NCBI RefSeq assembly: GCF_023343835.1
Contig: NC_064437.1
Span: 26,325,001 to 26,389,000 of the forward strand
Direction: 5' to 3'
From: Lagopus muta
Lineage: Eukaryota > Chordata > Aves > Galliformes > Phasianidae
DNA: 64,000 bases
How positions within the stretch are numbered: the first letter of the stretch is position 1; each line of letters starts with the position of its first letter. Position numbers and translations under genes: made by a program. Of the stretch, positions 36,001-48,000 are shown in pieces. The notes beneath the pieces are model-generated. The model ran no database searches. It was given only the letters and a program-made list of their open reading frames with translations, and had not been told where the DNA came from.

Positions 36001-39000
36001 TACATACAGTCTTGTGAGATTACACAGTGCATACTTCATATTAGGCAATGCTAGCTGGAGGGACTGACAGCAGTCTTAGTTTTCTCCTTTTCCCTCTTTA
36101 GTGCATTTGCTGCTGTTGGAAGCCAGACTTGCAAAGTGACAGGAGGGTTAGTAAAACCTCTAGTTCAGTGCTTTGGTTGTCACTGTGTTATTTTTGTATC
36201 TCCAGTTCTTTACTAGAACAAATTATTTATGAACTGATGGGAGTAATTAAGGACTTCCATTAATCCCCTATCTAAAAATTGTACATCTTTTCCATTACTC
36301 TAAAAACTGTACATGTTAGTTGTTGATCCAAGGTCTCCAGACAGCACTCAGTAGACACTCTTGAAGGCAGCTTAAGACCGTAGGGCGCCTTCCATGTGAA
36401 CAATTTCAGCCATCAAAGTAAAATTTTGATAGATAAAAGCTTGGCAAGAGTCTGTCTTAATGAGACACATTATCTTAAGGAATCTGTAGATCTGCAAAAC
36501 TGTGGATGATGATCTAAAGAGGGGAAATTAGGTGAAAAGAGCATAACTGGGAAATTAAGATGTTGACAGAGAAGAAAGCGATGAAAGATGTTGGAAGAGT
36601 CAGCAGCAGGAATAGAAGAGAGAGTGCTGAAACTGAAGCTTTATTTTATGCCTGTTGATATTTGTGAAATTGAGACTAGTGTGAAGAATATAAATGCCTA
36701 ATCTGACATCAGAAGATGAAAAGTTGTAGATAGTCTCTATATTTTTAAGCCAAAAAAGATACCTTCTAAATGAGAACATGCTGCACTTAGCAGTTAAAGG
36801 CAATGCAGTGGTTTCTCAAATCTTTAACATTGTAAGTAGTCAGAGACAGAATTCTATGTACTCACAGTTTGGAAATTTCAGTGGGTGAGTCTGATCTTGA
36901 AGTCATTTCTCTGCTGTGCTATGGAGCTGCTTCCCTGCTATATTCTGTAGGTACGCTGAAATTCCTTGGGAATCAAGTACTTGTGAGCAGAACGGGATGT
37001 AATTGTGTTAAAGATCTTGAAACACACTCAGTGAAGCTCATTGAGGTCCAATATATTGCAGCAGAGTGTGTCAGCATACTGTGGAGTGTCTTCTGTTGGA
37101 ACAGGTTAAAGGACAAGTCAGCTAGAGAGAGCAGATGCCCCTGTGGGTCTGAAATTGCACTTCGTTCACACTGCTGCGTGCTAGATGGTTGGATGCATAG
37201 ATTTGCTCTGTGTCCCATGTGTTTGCATGTGGGACACAGCAGCTTTGTTTGCTGCTCAGTAACTGGCTGTGTGATCTAGGCCATTGATAATGACATTTGT
37301 ACAGAATGATTTTGCCTAAAGGAATCTGAGTGTGAAGTGGGATTTTGATTTTTCCATTACATACAGGGTTTGTACAAGGCATTTCCTCTGGAGTTCTGTG
37401 GGGTATGAAATCCCTTGTAAAAGGAGAACATCGATGTGATAATAGTAGACTTGCTGTCTGACTTATTTTCTGTGGTTCAGTATTGAGTCTGTAGGTAGCT
37501 TTATTCTTTGAATGGTGTGTACCTCTGAAACACTCTTCATCCTCTTTTATTCCATGACTTTTGCTTCTAATAAAACTTGGTAGCTTTTTTTTTTTTTTTT
37601 TGTGATACTGATGGTTTCCTTATACCTGGTTTTGGAAATCCTTCCTCACTTTAATTTGTTTCCTGCTGATACTATAGATGCTCCACCTCCAACGTGGGAA
37701 CAACTGGAAAATGGGCTGGTGGCTGTAAGGACTGTGGTTCACGGCTTAGTTGATTATATCCAGAATCACAGCAAGAAAGGAACTGATCAGCAACAGGTAA
37801 AAGCCTGTTTTTAAGAAAAGCTTGCTCCTAAATTTTATTTGGCTCTGTGTAATAGTAGGGGTTTACTGATGTCACCTGGGGAGATCTGACTTCACAAAGA
37901 GTATGTTGAGAATGTTGCTGCTCTTTCATATATATGTATTAAAAAAAAAAAAAAATTGCATGAATTTGCAGAGTTCATTAGGATGGAAAGAAAACAATCT
38001 GATCAAGTTGCAAGCATAGAGATTCCTGATTAGAGGGTGGGAAAGGAAGCTGGGGTGCCTAGCACTGAGCTGTGGGAATTTTCTTGTCTTAATGTGACAG
38101 ATGTTAGCCAGGTCACTCTGTGTTACCAATGATTATTAAATCTATGCTTAATGGAGGTATAAATTGCAAAGTTTTAGGAAGACCATTTGGGTTCGTTAGA
38201 CAATTTTTTTTGTGATTTTTTTTTTTGTTTGTTTCAGAAGTTGATGTTGCCAAATACAAGTAGGAGATAAGCTAATATGTATCTTATCACATGGTTCTTT
38301 GATCTCATTTTGTTGTTCAACTGAGTTAGTCTAAATGCTAGCTACTACTGAGAGACAGAGCTGCTTGCCATACGTTCTCACTCTTTCTGCATTGGCACTC
38401 TGCCACTGGAGAGCTGGTTCAGGGAGCTGAACCCGTGTGGGGAAAAACGATCACAAAATCAGAGTGAATTATTTCAGCTCTTTTTACCTTCTTGTGTTTC
38501 ACTGCTGCTGTTACTGGCAAGAGGAGAAGCAGTATAAATACACATGTAGAAATTGGGGTGGGGAAAAAAGTGAGGAATTCTGTTTTTTTGACACTTACCA
38601 GGACTTGGGGCATTTTGTGAGGGAATGCAAAACTCCAAGTGGGGAAGGGAACAGTTGTTGAGTATTGGGCCGTCAGCACGTCCTGTCTAAGCCTTTTCCA
38701 CTGTAGTGGATGGCAGAAATGAAACAAACAGAAAAAAACAGTTTCCAAATGCCATCTTACAGGTTTTCATCGTCTGCCTGGGTATCTTGGAAAGCAAGAA
38801 TTTATTTTTACAGGCCTTTTCCATGGTGGGAAGTCCGATATGGCTTTTTTTCTGCCATCAACTGATCAAATTTTGCTGTAAAGCCAATAGGAACTTGGTA
38901 TCTTTGAGCCCACCTCTGTCCTGTCAAAGTTTACTTAGGGAGAGTGGAAAATGGGCAGACAGACAGATGGTGAGATTGCAGCAAGTCGTTGTTTATTTGT

Positions 39001-42000
39001 GAAGTGAACCAGTAAGAATTCAGAAGACAGCCCATGTCCTGATGACCTGTGTAGGAGTAAGATTATATCCTTAACTCTTCTTTCAGTTTTGTCCGGAAAC
39101 ATACATTCCAATGGAGCTCCAGTAAGGAATAAGGAAGTTTTAAAAGCCTGATAATGACTCAGTTGACAAAGCTTGTTTTCTGTGATCTGTTGAGCAAACA
39201 CGGATGCTGCTCCAGTCACTTCTTATTAGCTACTCCTGGAAAGCTTAAATTTGAAGGAATACTCTAGTTACACCTCAATATTTTCGTAAGGGGAGGTATA
39301 TTCTGTTCTTGCCTACATGCACTTATATTCAGATACCTTGTTTTTTTTAACCTTGCCAGCCTCCTCAGCACAGCAAATACAAGACGTACATGTGCCGAGA
39401 CATGAAACAGAGAGGAGGATGCCCCCGAGGGGCCAGCTGCACCTTTGCACATTCACAGGAGGAGCTAGAGAAGTAAGTGTACAGATCAGTCCAGTATTTG
39501 CTTCACCTTATCCTTAGTTCTTCGTCACATCTAGGAATGGGGAGAGGAAGCGTAACTTGTCTGTTACACCAGCCAGAAACAACTCAAAAATGTTACAGCA
39601 GTTACCTGTAAAGTTTTGGAGCTGTTCATTCTTGAGTAGAGAATGTTTTGCTTTGTTCAGCAACAGTGCAGCTCTGAAACTTTGATATTTGCACAAGAAG
39701 CATTACTTGAGATTTTGGGGATAAACATTATAATTTTTTTTTTTTTTAATTCTTTTGTGTGTATAAATATGCTACTAGATTGCATCCATTGTGGTTACTT
39801 CTTCATGTGTGTTTCTCAACCTGGCTTTATAGTTGAGTGTGAGAGGTAGCTTGATACTGACACGTTCCCAGATCTAGGGTTTTGTTCTTCTGTGCTGCTT
39901 TTGCTATTCACAAAGCTAAAGAGCACAATACTGTGCATTTTTTTCTTGGGCAGTTATCCTGTACAGTTTGGCTGGTACTGTTTAGCTAGTTACATGTGCA
40001 ACAGCCTGAAGGTGGTTGACTTTATTGCTGAAGAGTAACAAAATGGTGGACATAGGAAGTTTGCAGAAAATAAGCTGAATGGATTACAGATCCAGGCAGG
40101 TTATCTGAGTGCAAGCTACTCTGTTTTGAAGCTTATTTATGGTTTTTCTAGGAAAAAAAGAGAAGCTGTATTGAGAGTTGAAAGAAAAAAAGCGTATGCA
40201 ACTTGACCTCTGGTTTCAGGACTAAAATTTCCAAGCAGAATACTTGTTTTCTGCAATCAGGAGACAACTCCAGAGATTTGGAAATGGTGTCTGCTTTTTC
40301 TTTAAACCTCTAAAGCTTCAAGTAGTGGTACAGCAGTTCATTAGCTATACAGCAGGCAATACATAGGCAAAAAGAAATAAAAAGAGGAGAGCACGTGGTG
40401 TTAGAATGAGAAAGGCGGTTCTTCAAGCTAGCAGAATGGGGACTTTGGTACTTTTTTTGCAGAAACAATTGGATTTTTTGCCCTTTTTTCGTAATATTAA
40501 GAAGATGAAGACTGGTAGTACTATTTTGGATGATTGATTGAAGGGTGGTGAGTCAGTATTAGTGCCTCTAAGCTAGCAGTGTATATCAAGGACAGTTTGT
40601 CAGGTTTGCAGGTGGAGGAGGCCAATTTTATCCAGACTGGATTGTTTGCTTTAGTGATAATGTTGTCCTGGGGCAAGTGAGGTGAGTGCTCTGTGTCAGC
40701 TGCAGCAGTTACTGTAGGCAGTTGGAAAACTTTGAGTTCTGATTCCTCCTTGTGCCTTTTATCTCTGCTTAATTCCTTTCAGTAGATTGCGCTTTAATTG
40801 TTCTCCTTTTAGAGATATTTAGTATAATATGCATGGCAGAATCCCTGAAATAAACTTTTTTGGGGGGAAGAAAATAGTTGCTGCGTAATTGTTACATACC
40901 TATGTATAGCTTTAATTTTGCAAGGTGGGTTTATAGGGAAGTATGTGATGATGTCTTAATAGCAAATTGTCATCTTGTGCTGCCTAAGTGACTTGGAATG
41001 GACCGAGGACAAGTCTGATTTTGGTGGGGGTGTTACTGTTTCTGTTGATGTTGTTTGTTTAAGACGATTTTTGTCCTGCGCACCTGGAGACTGCAACATT
41101 GTGTTTTGAGGAAGAATCCAGAGGGATACACTGTATAACTGTGTTTCTTTCTAAGCATTGTATTATGGAGTGTATCTAGAAATGTTTGCTGTGGTTTCGG
41201 GATGAGTGTTTGTATGTGTGTGTCTGCCTCTTGAGCGTACTGGCGTGCTCTAGATGAGCAAGCAGGGATTGCTAGCTGTATTCCTCCTGCAATTTAAATT
41301 TATATGCAGACCTTCAAAAGGTCAGGAGCTAGGAGGCACTGCACCTCCATGAGACCTAATACGAGTGAGATGACCAGAAGTTATTGGCAGGCAGAACATG
41401 GCGTGCTGCTGCTTTGCAGGGAAAACCAGTTTAGCCTGGAGTGGGATGGCCAAGTAAAGTGATACATTCAGTCTTGGGAGTTCATTTCAGCTCACCTCCG
41501 TGTCTCCAGCTGGCAGGAAATGCCAGAATGACTTCTGAGCAGCGTGTGTTTAGAATGCCTTAAACTGTCTGTCCCTCCTAGGGTGTTCATAGTGTGTTAA
41601 TATCTGTTTATTCCTATTAATATGTTCTGAATGATGCCTGCTGTCATTACCACATAACTTGGATTTAAAGTCTTGTTGTGTTATCATCTCACTTTGCTCA
41701 GAGCGTTTGCTTCAGCCAGTCCAACCCCTGTGAAGGCTTCCCACATAAGAAACATTCTCTTGCTCTGTGAGCACTCAGGCTAACAGATGTGCCCTCCCAC
41801 TTGTGTTCCCATTTCTAAGCTAATGGCAGGAGGCTTAGTGGAGGACCTTCAACTCTGGAATTTGCTCTCTTTGTTAGTCCGGTACCATCAGTCTGCTGGT
41901 GTTTTTTGTTAATGTTAAAAGGCTCTTGTTTGTTCATCAAAAGCTGTTAGATTTTGACTTATATTGTGTTTAGAGATTTTTCTCTCTGTAGTCATTTATC

Positions 42001-45000
42001 AAACCATGCAAGTGGTATAAGCTGTATATGCTATAGTAATGTAGATCTTGATAGATCATGCTTTGTAAAGATGATACAGTTTTGGCACTACGGACTTAAG
42101 TTGGCTTACTGTTGGACAAATGGTGTAAAAGGGAATCTGATTGTCTTCTATCATTCCTTTAGTTGTCTGCTGTTGGTTTATTGAAGTCTTCTTTATGTAG
42201 AGAATAGTCTGTGAATCTTGCTTTGAAACTTCCATTATTACAGGTCTTATTTCATATGCTGTTTGTTCTTTGGTTGGTTTGCTCTGTTACAGTTGTAATG
42301 AATCTATGTGCAGGAGGTAACATTTCAGATTCTCTGAGCTCTGAATGCTTGGTGTACTTGTCATGAAAAATCCATCCTTGGTGTGACCGATACTAGTTCG
42401 TTTGATTGAAATTGATATCAATGTGTTGAATTGCAGTGAGATCCCAGTCTGCCAGGTATTAATAATAAATCTCTCAAGTCATTAGGAAACATGAATGAAA
42501 TATGAACTTGAAGCTTCGGGTGCCACCTGCGTTTGGGGGAAAAAAAAATCTTGAAAGTCCTTTCAGTATTTTGTTTTGGCTTTTGACGTGTAACTTCTGT
42601 TTTGAAGATTTCGTAAAATGAACAAGCGTCTGGTTCCAAGAAGACCTCTGAGTGCCTCCCTGGGCCAGCTGAATGAGGTGGGCCTGCCTTCAGGAGCTAT
42701 CCTCTCGGATGAAGGGGGAGTGGACTTGCCCAATAGGAAAACCTCTGCTCTGCCAAATGGAATTGTGTCAACAGGCAGCACAGTGACGCAACTTATTTCT
42801 CGAGGGACTGACTCCAGTTATGAAAGTGCTCTGAAGCCAGGAAAGATGGACCATCTGAGTAGCAGTGCCCCCGGATCCCCTCCTAACTTGTACGGGTCTT
42901 CCTAACTGTTGTTCAAAGTGCTGTGTGTTAATATGCAGTAGAAACAAAGTAAACCCATTCTTTAGGAAAGAAACAGAATGGTTTTCTTGTTGTTTTGTTT
43001 TGTAGTGGTAGAGTGCAATAGAAAACTATAGCTTAAACTATAAATTGCATTACATCCCTGATTGCTTATATTTTAATTGGAAAAGATGATGCAAGTCTTC
43101 AGAAAGTGAGATATAGACAGAGTGCCTGTGAACTGTATCAGCTGTTAATGGGCAATGTCATCTTTCTACTTTTTAGGCTGGAATCTGTCCCCAAGAGCTC
43201 TATTTCTGCCTTACCAGTGAACCCTCATCCTGTGCCTGCTCGGGCACCAACAGATCTGCCTTCAGTGTCTGTCACAAAACAGTTGCAAATGGTACCTCGT
43301 GGATCTCAGCTGTATAATACTCAGCAGGCAGATATCTTTTATCAAGATCATAGGGGAACTGCCCCACCATTTGAGCCAGCACCCTACCAACAAGGTAAAT
43401 TTGAGGCCAAGCTCTCTGTCTTTTAATTTACATACCAGTTTTATTCTTCCTTCTCACCTTGATGTTTATGTTTCAGATTAGGTTTTTTTTGCATGTTATG
43501 GAGACTTTAGGCATTACTGTGGTTATGGTAAAGTACAATGGAAATGCATGTGTCAGGATGCTGCACAGGTGTGCTTTAGTGTGTAAATGCATTTGGTGAG
43601 TTACCTCCTGCCAGACTGCTTAGGTCTTGATTGAGGACTCTGTTTTCATTTGCTTTAGAGGTTTTTGTCCACTGTAGTAAGTCCTCTTTCTTCAGTTTTT
43701 CTGAACAGTTGGCCAGGTCAGGAAATTAATAGGGTAACCCTCAATTCAATTTGATGCAGGAAAAATGGAAAGAAATATTTAAGCTGCAGAGAGGTTTATT
43801 CTTGAGGGGTAAAATAAGTTCTTTAATGCAAGGTGTGTTAATATTTCAGAAGTGTGTGCTCATGCATATGATGGGTAGAAACGAGTGAAATTGGAGAACA
43901 GCTGGGCACAAAAAACAATGTTAAAAAAGTGGAAATAATGGGAAAGGAAAAGTAAAGGACACAGGAGGAGAAGTTATATGTGAAGAAACCAAATGGAGAA
44001 AGAAAATATTGAAGGATATTTATAAAAAAAAAAAAACCAAACCCACAAACCTACAGCTATATTAAGATGGGGAATTAGTCTTGTCATGAAAGAAGAAACT
44101 GAAGAGAGAACTGAAATAAAGTGAAAATAATGTCATAGAAAAAGAAAGGAAGTGACTAAGGGAAGTGGAAAGAAGAAGCTCTAGAAAGGAGTGGAGGAAA
44201 GCATTTGGGGGAATAGGAAGCTTGTATTTAATTTTTACATGCCAATGAAGATGTGAGGTACCCACAAGGTTGAATGTGCTCATACTTAGTGATGTGCCCC
44301 TGTCCATATACGTTTTTAAATTATCCAGAAATTCCAGATGAATTACCTGAAACATTCAGGTAATTAGCAGATGTGATTTTTAGAGGTCTTCGTGTGGTTC
44401 ACAGGACTGAAATTTGCTGCTGCTTTTCAAGAGGTGGAAGGAATATTTGAATAACTTTAAAAACCTCACCAGTCCCTGTTTGTGCAGGCAGTGACTGATG
44501 TGTTGGGGCAAACTGAGCTTTAGTTGCACAGATAGAGGCATACAAAATGATGGTTCCTTTTGCTTTTAGCTCTCCTCTAGCTAAAAGCATTCATGTAAAA
44601 AGAGAGACATCCTAGTGAATTAGTTCTAGTTAGTATGCTGTGGTACCTGTGGTGGGCTCGATCTCGCTGCCTTTTCTTCAGCTACAGTAATCTTTACATC
44701 TTGCTGTCACTTGTGCTTTGGATCAAATCCTGCTTCTCCAGGATTTTCTGAAGTGGTTATTCCTGAGTAGAAACACCTATTAAACAGCGGTGGCAAACAA
44801 TAAATGTGAATGAATTTATTCCTGTGACTGTGATACTTGTAAACTGCAGTATTTGGATCAACCTGCGTTTATGAACGATTGTTGTAATTACTTTCTGTAT
44901 TTCGTTTGTCTTTCTCTTGCCTAAATTCAGGAGTTTACTACCCTCAAACCATGTCTCGCTTTGTGCGGCCTCCTCCATCAGCTCCAGAGCCTGGTCCGCC

Positions 45001-48000
45001 TTATTTAGACCATTACTCCCCCTACCTTCAGGATCGTGTGGTGAGCCCCCAGTACACACAGCCGCAGCAGTATCCTCCCATGGGACAGCCCATATATCCA
45101 CCACACTACGACAGCCGCCGCGTGTATCCCCCTGTGCAGCCCTATCAGCGAGAGGAGATGGGGACAGGGCTTCCTCGGCCCATTGAAATTCCACAAGCAG
45201 CTGTACCCTCCTACGTACCTGAATCCAGGGACAGATACCCACAAACGGAGGGTTATTGCCCAGTGGCTCCGCATCTCAGTCAGATCAGACCTTCCTGCCA
45301 CCGGGTACGGTTTTCCTATTGTGTTTTTGAAATCGTTCCTCAGAAAATACAAACTAGTTGAGAAATGGATTTTTTTTTTTTTTTTTTTAATTTTTATTTT
45401 TTTTCAATAAGGTGGTGGTTTTATGAGGAATTAAAAAAAAAAAAAAAAAAGAATTTGGTGAAGCTGATGAAAAACCAGAAGGCTGTTTATTATTGACCAA
45501 CTAGGCAATTGTAATGATGTTAGTGTGTAAAAAAGCAGCTTGCTGCTTAGAGCTTGAAAAGTATAAGTACCGTAGTTTTCCATTTCTTGCAACATACAGC
45601 TGCCATCCCTTGCTTGGATAAAACATTTTCTAGTTTAGTAATTCAGTATGTTAATGCTTCAGAAGTTTTGTAATGTATTTCTGTCTTAATTTCAGCCTCA
45701 TCCCAGCCTGGATGAACTGCACCGACGAAGGAAAGAGATCATGGCACAGTTAGAGGAGAGGAAGGTTATTTCCCCACCTCCTTTTGCACCTTCTCCAACC
45801 TTGCCTCATCCTTTTCATTCAGAAGAGGTAAGCATATTTTTACTTGTGAGTATGATTAGAAAATATTGTAGAGTTTTTTGTGTGTGTGCTGACAAGTGAC
45901 AATAACAAGAAAAATAGAACAGTACTGTGTTGAAAAACGTTGTGGAGATAATCATATATTGCAGGTGTGAAGCCCTTGTAGTATGATCTCCAACATGGCT
46001 GGCTATTCTGTGATCTACCACTGATCTGAAGTGATCTGCTGTAGGTGCCACCAAGAGAATTAGATCAAGCCATTATTAATTGAGGTTGTCAGACTTTAAG
46101 TCACTAAACTTGGCTTCATTCATTCCCGACAAGTTTTGAGTTACCCAACAGTTTGACAGAGATGTGGGGCTTCTTTGGTATTGTTTGTTTTTTAAACCAG
46201 GGTTAATATATCACTCTCATACTGAGCAAGTGAACAGTTGACACTGGAACTGTTACCAGGCGATCAGGGTTTGATATGTGTTGTGCCTGTTGTGGCCTAA
46301 CTCCAAACGGATTCAATTTAAATAACAATAATAAATTCTGATGATGTCTTTTTAAGTTCAGTGCTGTTGATCTAATCGGTTGTGCCTGTGAAGCTGCATC
46401 TTCTCCTTACTGACAGAACCAGATCTTTGTTTTTGTACAGTACTTAGACGAAGACCTGAAGGTAGCTGGGAAATACAAAGGAAATGACTACAGCCAGTAC
46501 TCTCCCTGGTCATGTGACACCATCGGCTCCTATATTGGAACCAAAGATGCAAAACCCAAAGATGTTGTGGCAGCAAGGAGTGTGGAGATGGCGGTATGTA
46601 GGGATTACGGGAGCACTGAAGAAAGGTTAATGCTTCTCCAGGTTGGGAAGGACTCTTTGCTCTCCATGTTGATGGCAGTGCTTGTGATGGACTTTTAAGC
46701 TCAAAAGTGCATCATAGTGAAAGAGTGTATTTGCAAGTGAGCGGAGAGCTCTGCTTTTGAGCTTATGAACAGCCTGCATTACTGTTTTTAAATTGTGGAT
46801 GTAGATGCAGGCTAACCACTCTGCCATGGTTCTTTATGCTTACTTGAAATCTAAAAATGACTCTGCAGGCAGCTTGTTAATTAGACACATCCATCTGTTG
46901 CTTCCTTTACTTCTCTCTGTAATAGGGAGATACCATAACTTTGTGCTATTAATTCCATTTACGGTGATTATGACTGCTGTCAACTGTATCATTAGATGGT
47001 ATTAGAAAGACTTTCTGAGATGTCGTGACCACAAGAATGCTCTATATTTGCTTGAAATTTCTCAAAGGAAGTGTAGTCATAACACTTGATTGATTCATCT
47101 TGAGAACAGTTTCCAGCTCTTTGCTATGCATATTCAGTCCTTCACTGATGCTATGACTGGATATGATGTTACTTCATGCAGCTGTGTTTTTCTAGATCAC
47201 TTCTGCAAAAAGAAAGGGGCAGAGCTACTGGGGGGTCACTACTGGGAGACGTGAGTGTAGGAAAAAAATCTGATTCTGAAGTAACACTACTGTTCTGTTT
47301 CTTCCTAACATTTCAGAAGAAGTATAGTGTTAGCCCATGGAAGTAGAAGTGCCTGCAGACCTTGAAGGGAAATGTCTGTTTTGTCTGAGGGACTATTTTA
47401 GAGATGCTGCAAATACGTAATGCTGCATTTCATGCATTTGGCATTGTGACTTTTGCTGCTTTAACTCCTCATCACTCAGTAAAAAGAAGTACATGAGAAT
47501 TGATGCTGTCATCTAACAGACTCGAGATAAAAATGTCAGCCTTTTTTTAGAATCCCTTTGCCTAATGCTTCTTTCAGCATGTTAAATTTCTTTAGTTTTC
47601 AGCTCAGCAGTGATTTCTACTGTCATCCCTTTATTCCTATTTGTTACCTGGTCAGTTTCCATCAATCCTCACTGAAAGCTTGCAGAGTTTTAATTTTGAG
47701 CTGTAATGAAGTGATTCATTTTGGTGGTTTTGACTTCTCTCTGGTCTTTTGTGGCCCCTAAGAGTGTTGACTATGAACCTCAGTTAGAAACCTGGGTGTT
47801 CCAAACAGTACTACTGCTTTAAAAAAAAATCTGACTATGGAGAGATGTATTGTACGTGTCCAAGTAAGTGTTTTACTGACTGATTCCAATTCTGCAGGCT
47901 GTTAGGTGATAAAGGCCTTAACCCTGTGCTTCAGAGGCATTTCTTTTGGACTGTGGAAGGAATATGTATTCCTTAGTGATGCCTACTGATCTCCTTGATT

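Noticed and set aside
42890-42905. Short alternative C terminus by reading through the exon 10 donor
   Set aside because: Exon 11 continues the frame with high similarity to Roquin-1; the read-through is simply intron.
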